Origin: Lachnospiraceae bacterium
GTDB lineage: Bacteria; Bacillota; Clostridia; Lachnospirales; Lachnospiraceae
DNA length: 48,231 nt
Reading direction: 5' to 3'
NCBI GenBank assembly: GCA_017962225.1
Contig: JAGCVT010000148.1
Span: 1 to 48,231 of the forward strand
Shown: positions 8,724 through 18,475 of the stretch, piece after piece
Layout of the letters: every line of letters starts with the position of its first letter
How positions within the stretch are numbered: the first letter of the stretch is position 1
The notes under the pieces: generated by a model
The model's input: only the letters and a program-made list of their open reading frames with translations
The model's database searches: none
Told to the model about the DNA's origin: nothing
Program-made: the position numbers and the translations under genes

Positions 8724-10121
8724 ATGGGATTTATTAAACAAGTAGCTGCTGAAATTGGTCAGGAAGCAAAAGCTGCAGGCAAAAACATGTTTGGCAACCT
8801 TATGGGAGCAGCAAGAAATACTGTTGAAGATCAGTATCTTGAGTACTTCTACTGTGATGCATTCGCTGACGGAGTTCTCGCAGTAAAAGGTAAAAAAAGA
8901 AATCAAAAAGGTGTTAATAAAGGTAACGATAATGTAATCAGCAACGGTTCAATCGTTGAAGTAAATGCCGGACAGGCTGCTTTGATTATTGACGAAGGCA
9001 AAGTTGCAGATTTCTGCGCAGAGCCCGGACAGTACGTATATGATTCATCTACCGAGCCTTCAATCATCGGCGGACTTTTAACAGGTAAGTTTGGACAGAG
9101 CGTCGTTGATACATTCAAGGAAGTTGGTAAGCGTTGGGCATTCGGACAGGAAATTCCCAAAACACAGAGAGTTTACTACATCAATACTATTGAAGTTAGA
9201 AACAACCTCTGGGGAACAAGCAATCCTATTCCTTTCTTCATCGCAGACCAGGTAACAGGATTCCAGGGTGATATTTCACTTATTGCAAACGGTGAATATA
9301 CATTCCACATTTCGGATCCTATCCGTTTCTACGCATTCATCGCAGCAAACTTTGCAGGCGATTCATACAATAAGAAAGAACTTCAGAGCATTATGAGATC
9401 TGACTTTATGACAGCTCTTCAGCCTGCTCTCGGTGCACTTTCGGATTACGGCGTAGGTATCAGATATTCAGCTATTACCACAAAGACAGATATCCTTGTT
9501 GAAAAGCTCAATGAAAGACTTTCCGACAAATGGAGCAAGATGCGTGGTATGGAAGTCATTGATGTAACATTCAATACATTAAAGGCTACCGAAGAAGACG
9601 AAGCTAGAATTAAACAGTTCCAGGATACAGCAGTTTACACAAACGTAAACATGGCAGCAGCTCGTATGACAACAGCTACAGCAAACGCTATGGAAAATGC
9701 AGCAGCAAACGAATCTACAGGACCTATGATGGCATTTGCAGGACTTAACATGGCACAGAACGCAGGCGGCGGAATGAACGCAGGAAGCCTCTTCGCTATG
9801 GGTCAGCAGCAACAGCAGCAGCAGGCAGCAGCTCCTCAAGCAGCACCTATCATCGGATGGAAGTGTTCATGCGGTAAGGACGGCAACACTGGTAAGTTCT
9901 GTGCAGAGTGCGGAGCTAAGAAACCTGATGCAGCAGGCTGGACATGTTCATGCGGTGCAGTTAACCAGGGCAAGTTCTGTGCTGAGTGTGGCGCAAGAAA
10001 GCCCGAAGGCGCACCTTTATATAAGTGCGACAAGTGTGGATGGGAACCCGAAGATCCTATGAATCCTCCTAAATTCTGTCCTGAATGCGGAGATATCTTC
10101 GATGAGAACGACATCCAGTAA
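8724..10121 (+). CDS. SPFH-domain protein with three C-terminal zinc ribbons (YdjI-like)
   Basis: A 465-residue protein resembling the virion-core-like/YdjI SPFH proteins of Firmicutes. The SPFH region spans about 35-290. A coiled, Ala/Met/Asn-rich linker follows, then a seven-Gln run (361-367). Three zinc ribbons come next: C381/383/393/396, C408/410/419/422 and C435/438/452/455. In B. subtilis the related protein works with membrane-stress scaffolds (LiaH/PspA type); that link is family knowledge, and no PspA gene is seen here. The AGGAGGG site fixes the start. The next gene, a DUF5684 membrane protein, may be in the same transcript. Confidence 0.88.
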   Translation: MGFIKQVAAEIGQEAKAAGKNMFGNLMGAARNTVEDQYLEYFYCDAFADGVLAVKGKKRNQKGVNKGNDNVISNGSIVEVNAGQAALIIDEGKVADFCAEPGQYVYDSSTEPSIIGGLLTGKFGQSVVDTFKEVGKRWAFGQEIPKTQRVYYINTIEVRNNLWGTSNPIPFFIADQVTGFQGDISLIANGEYTFHISDPIRFYAFIAANFAGDSYNKKELQSIMRSDFMTALQPALGALSDYGVGIRYSAITTKTDILVEKLNERLSDKWSKMRGMEVIDVTFNTLKATEEDEARIKQFQDTAVYTNVNMAAARMTTATANAMENAAANESTGPMMAFAGLNMAQNAGGGMNAGSLFAMGQQQQQQQAAAPQAAPIIGWKCSCGKDGNTGKFCAECGAKKPDAAGWTCSCGAVNQGKFCAECGARKPEGAPLYKCDKCGWEPEDPMNPPKFCPECGDIFDENDIQ

Positions 10122-10152
10122 TCCTAGTGATTAAACAAAAATAAGTTATATG

Positions 10153-10185
10153 CGAATTGCCGGGCTCGCATGAGTCCGGCATTCG
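10153..10185 (+). terminator. Stable hairpin between the SPFH and DUF5684 genes
   Basis: TGCCGGGCTC (10158-10167) pairs with GAGTCCGGCA (10172-10181) with one G-T pair; the stem extends outward through CGAA/TTCG past one bulged T. No T-run follows, so partial read-through into the next gene is likely. Confidence 0.55.
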
Positions 10186-10198
10186 TTATAAAATAATA

Positions 10199-10210
10199 TT
10201 CTTTTAGGAG
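10199..10210 (+). promoter_or_regulatory. Ribosome site inside the shared 12-mer TTCTTTTAGGAG
   Basis: The DUF5684 start is preceded by TTCTTTTAGGAG. The identical 12 bases precede the vWA gene (39539-39550) and the PPDK-like gene (44937-44948). Confidence 0.6.
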
Positions 10211-10217
10211 AAATAAT

Positions 10218-10733
10218 ATGTCAAACTACGGAAGTAATGCGTCGGATGCTTTATCCGCCATTTTTTTATCATCATTCTTAATTGTTTATATAATTTTCTT
10301 TGTGGTATTTGCCGTGATTATGCTTGCGTTTGTAGCATTCGTAATTATCTGCAACTGGAAGCTTTTCGAAAAGGCAGGAGAGCCCGGCTGGAAAGCAATT
10401 ATTCCGTTCTATAACTATTATACGATGGCAGATTTTTCACTTACCAAACCTACATCGCTGGTAATATTTATTATGTTTACAGCAGCTATGGTACTTTCGC
10501 CCTGCTCGGGTATCCCATGGGTTGCATTAATTGTTGCACCGATAGTATGGCTTGTAATTATGGTTGCCAACGGCGTAATGAATTTCGGTATTGCCAAAGC
10601 TTTTGGCAGAGATGTAGGAATCTGTGTATGCTGTATTTTCTTTGCACCTATTGTAAGAGCAATCCTTGCATTCTCAAAGAACATTGAATACACAGGCGAC
10701 AAGCTTACAATTTTCCCTTCTTCTAATAACTAA
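10218..10733 (+). CDS. DUF5684-like integral membrane protein
   Basis: A 171-residue protein with four hydrophobic segments (about 15-47, 78-96, 100-122 and 132-152). The conserved stretch KLFEKAGEPGWKAIIPFYNYY (about 51-71) is the hallmark of DUF5684 proteins, often found next to signal peptidases or zinc-ribbon proteins. It has its own AGGAG ribosome site and a terminator after it. Function unknown. Its place behind the SPFH/zinc-ribbon gene suggests a shared membrane role, which is inference. Confidence 0.8.
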   Translation: MSNYGSNASDALSAIFLSSFLIVYIIFFVVFAVIMLAFVAFVIICNWKLFEKAGEPGWKAIIPFYNYYTMADFSLTKPTSLVIFIMFTAAMVLSPCSGIPWVALIVAPIVWLVIMVANGVMNFGIAKAFGRDVGICVCCIFFAPIVRAILAFSKNIEYTGDKLTIFPSSNN

Positions 10734-10753
10734 AACAGAGAAATTAAAGCATC

Positions 10754-10785
10754 AAAAAAACTTCCGTGAAAACGGAAGTTTTTTT
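10754..10785. terminator. Bidirectional intrinsic terminator
   Basis: A 14-base perfect stem, AAAAAAACTTCCGT (10754-10767) and its complement (10772-10785), with a GAAA loop. It has T-runs on both strands and serves the convergent DUF5684 and cysK genes. Confidence 0.92.
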
Positions 10786-10795
10786 ATGTCTGTTT

Positions 10796-11698
10796 TTAAA
10801 TTAACGCTGTTGAGAAATATCTCTCCGCTCTGTCCGGAAGAACTGTAGCAATTACTTTATCTTTACCGTATTTCTCAGCCATCTGCATTGCTGTCCATAC
10901 ATTTGCGCCTGCGCTGGTTCCGACCAAAAGGCCCTGAACATGTGCGAGGCTTCTTGCTGTATTGATTGCGTCGTCATCGGTTACCGTTACAATGTCGGTA
11001 ATGATTGATGTATCGAGAATGTCGGGAATGAATCCGTCGCCGATACCCTGGATCTGATGAAGACCGGGCTCGTCACCAAGAAGTGCGGATACGTTCTTAG
11101 GTTCAACTGCAACGATTCTTGTGTCGGGGTTCTTTTCAAGGAGATATTTTGCAACACCCTGAAGTGTTCCGCCCGAGCCGATACCCGAGATATAAATATC
11201 TATTTTCTGACCTAACTGTTCGCAAAGCTCTACAGCGGTTGTTCTGTAATGAATATCGGGGTTAGCGGGATTTTTAAACTGCTGGGGTACGAAATATTCA
11301 TCGGAGCTTGAAGCAATTCTTGCAGCTTCTTCAACCGCGCCGTCCACGCTTAATTCGGGAGGGGTTAATACAAGCTCTGCACCGAGTGCTTTAATGATTT
11401 TCTTTCTTTCCTCCGACATGTTCTCAGGCATTACGATGATTACCTTGTAGCCTTTTCTTACACCGCAGAGTGCAAGTCCGATACCTGTATTGCCGCTGGT
11501 GGGCTCAACGATTGTCATGCCGGGTTTTAATTTTCCTTCTTTTTCGGCAACTTCAATCATGTTTTTGGCGATTCTGTCTTTTATGGAGCCGCCGGGGTTT
11601 AAAAATTCGGCTTTAGCGTAAATGTTATAGCCGGTGCTTTCTTTTAATGATAAAAGAGGCGTATTGCCGATTAAATCAATTATGTTCGAATAATACAT
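10796..11698 (-). CDS. cysK: Cysteine synthase (O-acetylserine sulfhydrylase)
   Basis: A 300-residue PLP enzyme that makes L-cysteine from O-acetylserine and sulfide. It has the N-terminal IGNTPLL motif (10-16), the PLP lysine K40 in NPGGSIKDR, the substrate loop TSGNTG (67-72), the phosphate-binding GIGSGGT, and GTSAGAN near the C-terminus. Length is normal. It is monocistronic, with its own promoter and a shared terminator. No T-box or SAM riboswitch is visible in the short leader. A cystathionine beta-synthase-like or O-phosphoserine role is possible, but the sequence reads as CysK. Confidence 0.95.
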   Translation of the reverse strand: MYYSNIIDLIGNTPLLSLKESTGYNIYAKAEFLNPGGSIKDRIAKNMIEVAEKEGKLKPGMTIVEPTSGNTGIGLALCGVRKGYKVIIVMPENMSEERKKIIKALGAELVLTPPELSVDGAVEEAARIASSSDEYFVPQQFKNPANPDIHYRTTAVELCEQLGQKIDIYISGIGSGGTLQGVAKYLLEKNPDTRIVAVEPKNVSALLGDEPGLHQIQGIGDGFIPDILDTSIITDIVTVTDDDAINTARSLAHVQGLLVGTSAGANVWTAMQMAEKYGKDKVIATVLPDRAERYFSTALI

Positions 11699-11759
11699 CG
11701 GAGTATAATCCTTTCTTTTATTGAGTGTCCATCTTTATGAGCCGGACACCACATATTCA

Positions 11760-11787
11760 ATTATAATAGAAAAATACATAAATTCAA
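11760..11787 (-). promoter_or_regulatory. cysK promoter
   Basis: On the minus strand, TTGAAT (11787-11782), a 16-base spacer and TATAAT (11765-11760), about 60 bases upstream of the cysK ATG. Confidence 0.65.
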
Positions 11788-11819
11788 GAAAAGTTGTGAG
11801 TGAAGAATGACATTTCTTA

Positions 11820-11828
11820 TGGTATAAT
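11820..11828 (+). promoter_or_regulatory. Extended -10 promoter for the TerB-like gene
   Basis: TGG-TATAAT at 11820-11828 is a consensus -10 with the upstream TG extension; no good -35 is seen. It lies 52 bases before the ATG at 11881. Confidence 0.6.
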
Positions 11829-11880
11829 ATTGCATATATGCGAGTAAAAAAGCAAAAAACATAAAAGGCAGGTGATTACA

Positions 11881-12297
11881 ATGTTTCTGGAAATTCTTAA
11901 GGATGATCAAAAAGATCTGTTTTTACAGCTTGCGGTTATAGCAGCTAAAGAAAACGGTTACGTTGACGAAGCGGAAAGCGAAATGCTTCTCAAGTTTGCC
12001 GGTGAAATGAAAATTGCGCCCAGAGCCAAAGCAATTTTATCTTTGGATGAGATAATTGACGGACTTGCAAAGTCCTGTGATAAAAGAGAAAAGAAGGTCG
12101 TTCTTTTCGAAGCAGCCGGCATTATGAACACCGACGGCGAATATGACGACAAAGAATATGAATTCCTCAAAAAAATCGCTGCCAAATTCGAAATTTCAGA
12201 GGAAGAACTCGGAACTCTTATGGGCCTCGTAAGTGATTATGTTGCACTTTTCAACGAAATCATCATCTCGGTTATCGACGACGAGAATGAAATTTAA
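11881..12297 (+). CDS. TerB-like helical protein
   Basis: A 138-residue acidic all-helical protein resembling the TerB/DjlA-type domain. Acidic repeats such as AAKENGYVDEAE (about 21-32) and FEAAGIMNTDGEYDDKE (about 78-94) are placed like the metal-binding acidic residues of TerB. I start at the ATG at 11881, seven bases after AGG in an AAGGCAGG ribosome site; an upstream in-frame GTG at 11872 lies inside that site and is unlikely. TerB proteins are linked to tellurite resistance and membrane-associated stress. Here the gene stands alone, with no terC or terD beside it, so function is open. Confidence 0.75.
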   Translation: MFLEILKDDQKDLFLQLAVIAAKENGYVDEAESEMLLKFAGEMKIAPRAKAILSLDEIIDGLAKSCDKREKKVVLFEAAGIMNTDGEYDDKEYEFLKKIAAKFEISEEELGTLMGLVSDYVALFNEIIISVIDDENEI

Positions 12298-12298
12298 T

Positions 12299-12310
12299 TT
12301 CTTTTATGAG
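12299..12310 (-). repeat. Intergenic copy of the 12-mer CTCATAAAAGAA (minus)
   Basis: TTCTTTTATGAG on the plus strand begins one base after the TerB-like stop codon. An exact member of the scattered 12-mer family. Confidence 0.7.
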
Positions 12311-12320
12311 AACGTATTAA
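12306..12320 (+). promoter_or_regulatory. Possible catabolite-responsive (cre-like) site
   Basis: ATGAGAACGTATTAA matches the CcpA cre pattern WTGNNANCGNWNNCA except for one base (A for the C next to last). It lies about 110 bases before the cellobiose phosphorylase ATG and 43 bases before a possible -10 box (TATACT, 12363-12368). It overlaps the 12-mer repeat, so the match may be chance. Confidence 0.3.
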
Positions 12321-12429
12321 GTATTTCGTAAAATAGCCGATGCTTAATATGGTGCTTTATTGTATACTAATATTTTGGCCTGTGAGCAGACGGGCCCTGA
12401 TATAAAAAATTAATTAAGGAGATTACAGC

Positions 12430-14913
12430 ATGAAATTTGGTTATTTCGATGACGCCAACAAAGAATATGTCATCACCACTCCCAGGACTCCCTATCCCTG
12501 GATTAACTACCTCGGAACTCAGGGATTCTTTTCTTTAATCTCAAACACAGCCGGCGGCTATTCTTTCTACAAGGATGCACGTCTTAGAAGAATCACACGT
12601 TATCGTTACAACAATGTTCCCATCGATATGGGCGGACGTTATTTCTACATTAATGATAACGGCACAATCTGGAATCCCGGCTGGTCACCTGTTAAGACAG
12701 AACTCGACGAGTACGAATGCCGTCACGGTATGGGTTATACCAAGATTACGGGTAAAAAGAATGATTTAAAGGTTAATGTAACATTCTTCGTACCTCAGGA
12801 TTATGACGGAGAAGTTCAGCAGGTAGTTCTTACAAATGAAGGCTCTGCTGATAAGGAATTTGCATTCTTCTCATTCGCAGAATGGTGTCTCTGGGACGCC
12901 CAGGACGACTCCAACAACTTCCAGCGTAACTTCTCTACAGGACGTGTAGAAGTTGACGGATCGGTTATTTATCACAAGACAGAGTACAGAGATCGTCGTA
13001 ATCATTACGCATTCTATTCCGTAAATGACGCTATCGACGGTTATGATACAGACAGAGATTCATTTATCGGTCTTTACAACGGATTTAACAATCCCGAAGC
13101 AGTTATTGCAAGCAAGGCTACAAACTCCTTCGCAGACGGCTGGGCACCAATTGCTTCTCATTATAAAAGAATCACTCTTAAGCCCGGTGAGACTAAGACA
13201 CTTGTATTCATTCTTGGTTACGTTGAAATGCCTCAGGCAGAGAAGTTCGAAGCAGACGGCAAGACAATCAACAAAGTTAAAGCCAAAGCAATGATTGAGA
13301 AGTACTCAACACCCGAAAAGTTTGAAGAAGGCATGAAAGAACTCAAACTTTACTGGAACAAGCTTCTCAGTATCTTAAGCGTTACAACACCCGATGACAA
13401 GGTTGACCGTATGGTTAATATCTGGAACCAGTATCAGTGTATGGTTACATTCAACCTTTCACGTTCCGCTTCATACTTTGAATCAGGTATCGGACGCGGC
13501 ATGGGCTTCAGAGATTCAAACCAGGACGTTCTCGGATTTGTACATCAGATTCCCGACAGAGCAAAGGAACGTATCATTGATATCGCTTCAACTCAGTTCC
13601 CCGACGGTGGCTGCTATCATCAGTACCAGCCTCTTACCAAGAAGGGTAACGCAGATATCGGCGGTGATTTCTCCGACGATCCTTTATGGCTCATCCTTTC
13701 TGTTTCTGCATATATTAAGGAAACAGGTGACTGGAGCATCCTCGAGACAAAGGTTCCTTACGACAACGACATGTCTGTAGCACAGACAATGCTTGACCAC
13801 CTCACAGTTTCCTTCTATCACATTGTAAACAATTTAGGACCTCACGGACTTCCTCTTGCAATGCGTGCAGACTGGAACGACTGTATCAACCTTTCATGCT
13901 TCTCAGATACACCCGGTGAATCATTCCAGACATATACCAACCCCAAGTTCGCTGCAGAAGGCGGTTACTCCAAGGTTGCTGAGTCTGTAATGGTTGCAGC
14001 TCTCTTCACATATTCGGGACCTAACTATGTTGAAATCTTAAAGCACCTCGGCAAAGACGAAGAGGCAGCTAAGGCTCAGGCAGAAATCGACAAGATGAAG
14101 AAGAACATCATGGAATCTGCATGGGACGGCGACTGGTTCTTAAGAGCTTACGATGCTAACGGCGAAAAGATGGGCTCTAAGGAATGCGAAGAAGGCCAGA
14201 TCTTCATCGAGCCTCAGGGCTTCGCGATTATGTCAGATGTCGGCAAGGATCAGGGCGCAGACCTTAAGACTCTTGCAGCTATCGACGAAAGACTTAATAC
14301 AAAGTACGGTCTTGTACTTAACAACCCTGCATTTACAAAGTACTACATTCAGTACGGCGAAATCTCTACATATCCCGGCGGATACAAAGAGAACGCAGGT
14401 ATCTTCACACATAACAATGCATGGATTATCTGTGCCGCTGCTTACGCAGGACAGGGTGATCAGGCATTCAAATATTATTCGGAGATCGCTCCCGCATTTA
14501 CAGAGGAGACATCCGATATTCACAAGACTGAGCCTTACGTATACGGTCAGATGATCGGCGGTAAGGATGCAGGCTCCGACATCGGTCAGACAGGCAAGAA
14601 CTTCGGCCAGGGCAAGAACTCATGGCTCACAGGTACTGCAGCATGGAACATGGTTGCCATTTCCCAGTACATCTTAGGTATCCAGCCTGACTTTGACGGA
14701 CTTAGCATTAATCCTTCCATTCCTCACGAGTGGGACGGCTTCACAGCTATCAGACGTTACCGCGGCGCTACCTACAACATCACCGTTAAGAATCCTAACC
14801 ACGTATGCAAAGGTGTTGCATCAATGGAAGTTAACGGCCAGGCAGTAGACGGCTGCATCGTTCCCATCACAGACGGTCAGAAGGAATACAATGTTGTAAT
14901 CACAATGGGCTGA
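12430..14913 (+). CDS. cbpA: Cellobiose phosphorylase (GH94)
   Basis: An 827-residue cytoplasmic enzyme that phosphorolyses cellobiose to glucose 1-phosphate and glucose, saving ATP during cellulose use. The N-terminal stretch [20 protein letters not shown] and [20 protein letters not shown] (about 347-366) closely match clostridial CbpA as I recall it. The catalytic acid is expected in RADWNDCIN (479-487), most likely D484. Length is full. AAGGAG precedes the ATG and a terminator follows. No transporter or cellodextrin phosphorylase lies beside it. Chitobiose and cellodextrin phosphorylases are also GH94 but diverge in these motifs. Confidence 0.96.
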   Translation: MKFGYFDDANKEYVITTPRTPYPWINYLGTQGFFSLISNTAGGYSFYKDARLRRITRYRYNNVPIDMGGRYFYINDNGTIWNPGWSPVKTELDEYECRHGMGYTKITGKKNDLKVNVTFFVPQDYDGEVQQVVLTNEGSADKEFAFFSFAEWCLWDAQDDSNNFQRNFSTGRVEVDGSVIYHKTEYRDRRNHYAFYSVNDAIDGYDTDRDSFIGLYNGFNNPEAVIASKATNSFADGWAPIASHYKRITLKPGETKTLVFILGYVEMPQAEKFEADGKTINKVKAKAMIEKYSTPEKFEEGMKELKLYWNKLLSILSVTTPDDKVDRMVNIWNQYQCMVTFNLSRSASYFESGIGRGMGFRDSNQDVLGFVHQIPDRAKERIIDIASTQFPDGGCYHQYQPLTKKGNADIGGDFSDDPLWLILSVSAYIKETGDWSILETKVPYDNDMSVAQTMLDHLTVSFYHIVNNLGPHGLPLAMRADWNDCINLSCFSDTPGESFQTYTNPKFAAEGGYSKVAESVMVAALFTYSGPNYVEILKHLGKDEEAAKAQAEIDKMKKNIMESAWDGDWFLRAYDANGEKMGSKECEEGQIFIEPQGFAIMSDVGKDQGADLKTLAAIDERLNTKYGLVLNNPAFTKYYIQYGEISTYPGGYKENAGIFTHNNAWIICAAAYAGQGDQAFKYYSEIAPAFTEETSDIHKTEPYVYGQMIGGKDAGSDIGQTGKNFGQGKNSWLTGTAAWNMVAISQYILGIQPDFDGLSINPSIPHEWDGFTAIRRYRGATYNITVKNPNHVCKGVASMEVNGQAVDGCIVPITDGQKEYNVVITMG

Positions 14914-14931
14914 TCGCTCATAAAATAAACG

Positions 14932-14962
14932 AAAAACAGCAGGAGAAATCCTGCTGTTTTTT
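14932..14962 (+). terminator. Intrinsic terminator of the cellobiose phosphorylase gene
   Basis: AAAAACAGCAGGA (14932-14944), loop GAAA, then TCCTGCTGTTTTTT (14949-14962). A perfect stem ending in a T-run. Confidence 0.93.
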
Positions 14963-14998
14963 GCGTAAAAAATTTTTTAAAATTTTTAAAAAAATATG

Positions 14999-15027
14999 TT
15001 GACATTAGTATGACATATTGCTATGAT
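14999..15027 (+). promoter_or_regulatory. Sigma-A promoter for the surface protein-FecR operon
   Basis: TTGACA (14999-15004), a 17-base spacer and TATGAT (15022-15027). A weaker second candidate, TTCGAT-17-TATACT, lies at 15120-15148. The first promoter leaves a leader of about 195 bases before the ATG at 15230. Confidence 0.75.
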
Positions 15028-15033
15028 GATAAG

Positions 15034-15229
15034 GTTTATTTCTAAACGTTCTTCAAAGCGTTATCGATAAAAGCTATCGATTGGGAACGATTTTCCGTTA
15101 ACGCAAATCAAAAAAATATTTCGATTATTCAGACTCCAAGTTTATACTAAAATTTTACCGGAATGTACCATTGAAAGGCAGATAAGCAGATATTTGTCAG
15201 CAGTATCATTTTATCCGAGAGGAAAGCGT
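15034..15229 (+). promoter_or_regulatory. Long, apparently structured 5' leader
   Basis: The untranslated region between the upstream promoter and the ATG holds small hairpins in a row: AACG..CGTT near 15045-15062, ATCGATA/TATCGAT (15063-15069 with 15075-15081), and another AACG..CGTT near 15085-15100. I could not match it to a known riboswitch, including the c-di-GMP classes. This region is otherwise without genes; the ribosome site GAGAGGAAAG ends near 15226. Confidence 0.35.
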
Positions 15230-18200
15230 ATGAAGAAGACATTTAAAGAAAGCCTCATCCTTTTCAAACGAATAACAGCAGTTGCATTAACCCTTTTAAT
15301 GGTAGCAGGTATTATTAGCATTCCTGAAAGAACAAAAGCAGCAAATACCGGTTCAAAAGTCTATTCTGATGATTATGATCTACATGATGCTGATGTTTTT
15401 CTTCCCGGTGACAGAATTGAATTATCAAATGGATACTTATCTATTTATTATCTTTATGGAGATAATATTTCTTTTAATTTTTATCAGTTTGACAATTCTT
15501 GTTGGGGAGGAAATGAACCTGTAATTGCTGATGAAATGTATAGTGCTTTTGAGGATGATATTTTTTATGAATATTTCTATGATGCTTCATTCGTTTTCCC
15601 AAATTATCCCGGTGAAAAAGAAAGCGGTTCATATGTTTATGTGAATCAAAGTTTTAATCCGGTCTATAAAAAATATATTGATGGGGAAGTGATAGGTTCT
15701 GATGATTCAAGATGGGAATCATCGGAGGCTGTTCCGATGGCAATATTAGAATTATATGTATATGAAGGCTTTAAGGTATTATTCTGTAATAATGATAATG
15801 AACAGCTTAATCCTGATGATTTAAATTATGTATATAAAGAAAATGCAACCTCTGTTTACGAATCATATGAAGCCAGTCCATATTTGAGCGACAGTTCTAA
15901 ATTAGGTCCTTTTATAGGGTGGTCAAATAATCCGGATTATATTGACAAGCGTTACACCCCAAATGATTTGTATTATAAAACATCGTATATAATTAGTAAG
16001 TGGAATTTTGGCAGAAGTTATCAGTTATCCCAAGATGGTGTTTTGAGACTATATCCGGTATATGAAAGAGCTGAAAGTAAACTCATAGTCGAGATAGATG
16101 ATTTTTGGGAGGGCGGAACCCCTGTTTTAAAAATAGTAGAAACAAACAGACCTGAAGATGCGAGAGAATATACGGTTTCGTACGAAAAATTTATTAATTC
16201 AGATAAAACTGAGCCCATAAGCGGAATTCCACACGAACCCGGAGAGTATAGGGCAATAATCACTATGCCTGAATACGGGGAATTAACAACTTCAATTTAC
16301 GAGAGTGGCACATATATTGAAAGCAGAGGCTTTTCTGCGGTTTCTACCAGCTCAGATTTTACTATACTTGGAGATTCAAAGATAATTGAAAGTCCTGCCG
16401 GAAAAGAACTGACCTACAACGGCACAGAACAGGAACTGATTACAGCAGGCGAAGCATTTGGTGGAGATCTGTTATACAGTCTTGACATAGAAGGGGATTT
16501 TACACCGGGCATTCCGACCGCCAAAGACGCAGGGGATTATACCGTATGGTATATGTTAAGGGGTTCGGACGGAAGAAGCGATATAGGACCTTTCAGTACA
16601 GAGGCTTATATCTCTCCTAAAACAGTTGCATTTACATGGAGTGACACAGTATTTAAATATGACGGAAACAGCCACATTCCGTCAGCTGTTGTGAACAATA
16701 TCATTGAAGGGGATTCATGTAAAGCAACTGTTGAAGGGGCCCGGAAGGAAATCGGAACATATACTGCATATGTTACGGATCTTTCAAATGAAAACTATAT
16801 GATTCCCGAGGAATCATTTACATCTTTTACGATAGAAGAAAAGCCTGTACCGACCATAAAAGAAGCACCCCAAGCTTTGAATCCGACGTACAGCAATTAC
16901 AATCAGAAACTTATTTCATACGGTGAAGTTGAGCACGGTACAATGCTTTACAGCCTCACAAAAGACGGTAAATATTCCTTATCGGTTCCTACCGTAAAAG
17001 ATGCCGGCGAATACACCGTATGGTACAAAGTTGAAGGCGATGAAGGATGGAAAGACATTGCTCCCGCGAGCATTAGCGCGCAAATAGCTCCGAGGGCAAC
17101 TGATATTTCATGGTCGGAAGAAGAATATTCTTACGACGGCAAAACACACTGCCCGGAAGCAACTGCGACAGGTATTTTAAAGGGTGATATCTGTACGGTG
17201 AGAGTATCGGGAGGCGCTGTTAATGCAGGAAAATACTACGCAACTGCAATGAGCCTCTCGAACTCAAACTATGTTCTTTCAGGCAGTGTGAAAAAAGAAT
17301 TCACGATTACCCCCAAAACAGTAGGACTTACCTGGACTAATACGAAATTCGTATTTGATTTCGAAGAACATTGTCCCGCTGCTAAAATAACGGGAATCTG
17401 TGAAGGAGACACCTGTACGGTAACAGTTACCGGAGCTGAAAAGGAGATCGGACGGCATACCGCTAGAGCAAAGGCATTATCCAATTCCAATTATTCTCTT
17501 CCAACAGAAACAACAGTGGAATTTGAGATAGTGAATCCTGATAAAAATATCGGCTCGGCCACGGTATCAATGAAAGGATATACATACGGCGGAAAGGCTT
17601 CTACGCCCGTAGTAAATTCCCTAACGAATGAAACATCACATGTTACATATTACTTTAAGCACACTAACAATCCCGATTCTTCATATCGTGCAGGCTTTCC
17701 CACAGAGGTGGGCGAGTACACACTAAAAGCTGTTTTACCTGAAAACGATGACTATATAGCCTGTGTGGCAACTACGGATTTTACGGTATCATACCTTCCC
17801 GTGCCCGCAAATGCATATAAAATAAGCGGAAAAGAAGGCAATAACGGCTGGTACGTCTCAGATGTAACGATTACGCCGGAAACAGGATACGAAATATCCT
17901 ACGGCGACAGAAATCATTTCTCCGGAAATCCGATTAAACTTGAAGATACCGTCAGTGTCTGCTATATATTTATTAGGGACACATTAACCGGCGAGCAGAC
18001 ATCCATGATTTCGGTCGGAAACTTTAACATCGATTCCGACGCACCCAATGTAATCGGCATGAACAACAACGGGCTTTACTTCGCGGATGAAAGCGGTTTG
18101 GTAAAGGTACTTGTAAACGATGACAACATTTCCAAAGTCCTGATAGGAACTAACGAAGCAGCTCTCATAAAAGAAGCAGACGGAAATATGTCGTTTAACA

Positions 18201-18466
18201 TTAAGGCCGGAAAAAGAAAAGAGAAAACCTCCTTTACCATATACGATCTTGCCGGAAATAAAACTGATTTTGCAGTAATTACCGCACCCCGCTGGGCCGA
18301 AAAAGGCGAAGTTTCCGAAGGCGAGTTTTACCTTGAAGGCGACGAATGCTACACCTTAACCGACGGAACCTGGTCTGTAAGCGGTGACGGCACAAAGTAC
18401 TGCGGAGGAATAACATTCTACGTAGTAGTCGAGGGCGATTACACACTGCAGAAAATAACAGAGTAA
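15230..18466 (+). CDS. Secreted multi-repeat surface protein (MBG/YDG-type repeats), paralog 1
   Basis: A 1078-residue exported protein. Residues 1 to about 38 form a signal peptide (basic start, hydrophobic core, cleavage near TKA-A). The N-terminal third includes an InlB B-repeat-like end, IGWSNNPDY...LRLYPVY. Then come two module types. Module A is LTYNGTEQ...DAGDYTVWY; module B is YDGxxHCP...GDxCxVxVxG...LSNSNY, an MBG/YDG-like bacterial Ig fold. The order is A-B-A-B-B. A 300-residue C-terminal region ending near WSVSGDGTKY is shared with the protein at 21931. No LPXTG or S-layer motif is seen. I chose the ATG at 15230 because of GAGAGGAAAG and the signal peptide. The FecR gene follows at once. 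Role (adhesin or wall protein) is inferred. Confidence 0.82.
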   Translation: MKKTFKESLILFKRITAVALTLLMVAGIISIPERTKAANTGSKVYSDDYDLHDADVFLPGDRIELSNGYLSIYYLYGDNISFNFYQFDNSCWGGNEPVIADEMYSAFEDDIFYEYFYDASFVFPNYPGEKESGSYVYVNQSFNPVYKKYIDGEVIGSDDSRWESSEAVPMAILELYVYEGFKVLFCNNDNEQLNPDDLNYVYKENATSVYESYEASPYLSDSSKLGPFIGWSNNPDYIDKRYTPNDLYYKTSYIISKWNFGRSYQLSQDGVLRLYPVYERAESKLIVEIDDFWEGGTPVLKIVETNRPEDAREYTVSYEKFINSDKTEPISGIPHEPGEYRAIITMPEYGELTTSIYESGTYIESRGFSAVSTSSDFTILGDSKIIESPAGKELTYNGTEQELITAGEAFGGDLLYSLDIEGDFTPGIPTAKDAGDYTVWYMLRGSDGRSDIGPFSTEAYISPKTVAFTWSDTVFKYDGNSHIPSAVVNNIIEGDSCKATVEGARKEIGTYTAYVTDLSNENYMIPEESFTSFTIEEKPVPTIKEAPQALNPTYSNYNQKLISYGEVEHGTMLYSLTKDGKYSLSVPTVKDAGEYTVWYKVEGDEGWKDIAPASISAQIAPRATDISWSEEEYSYDGKTHCPEATATGILKGDICTVRVSGGAVNAGKYYATAMSLSNSNYVLSGSVKKEFTITPKTVGLTWTNTKFVFDFEEHCPAAKITGICEGDTCTVTVTGAEKEIGRHTARAKALSNSNYSLPTETTVEFEIVNPDKNIGSATVSMKGYTYGGKASTPVVNSLTNETSHVTYYFKHTNNPDSSYRAGFPTEVGEYTLKAVLPENDDYIACVATTDFTVSYLPVPANAYKISGKEGNNGWYVSDVTITPETGYEISYGDRNHFSGNPIKLEDTVSVCYIFIRDTLTGEQTSMISVGNFNIDSDAPNVIGMNNNGLYFADESGLVKVLVNDDNISKVLIGTNEAALIKEADGNMSFNIKAGKRKEKTSFTIYDLAGNKTDFAVITAPRWAEKGEVSEGEFYLEGDECYTLTDGTWSVSGDGTKYCGGITFYVVVEGDYTLQKITE

Positions 18467-18475
18467 GAGGTTATT

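Noticed and set aside
9770-9840. Poly-Gln tract of the SPFH gene as a phase-variable repeat
   Set aside because: The codons are mostly CAG with a CAA and the tract is a multiple of three inside a linker; slippage would only change Gln number.
15034-15229. c-di-GMP riboswitch in the surface protein leader
   Set aside because: The conserved GEMM core and tetraloop pattern are not found; only small unspecific hairpins are visible.
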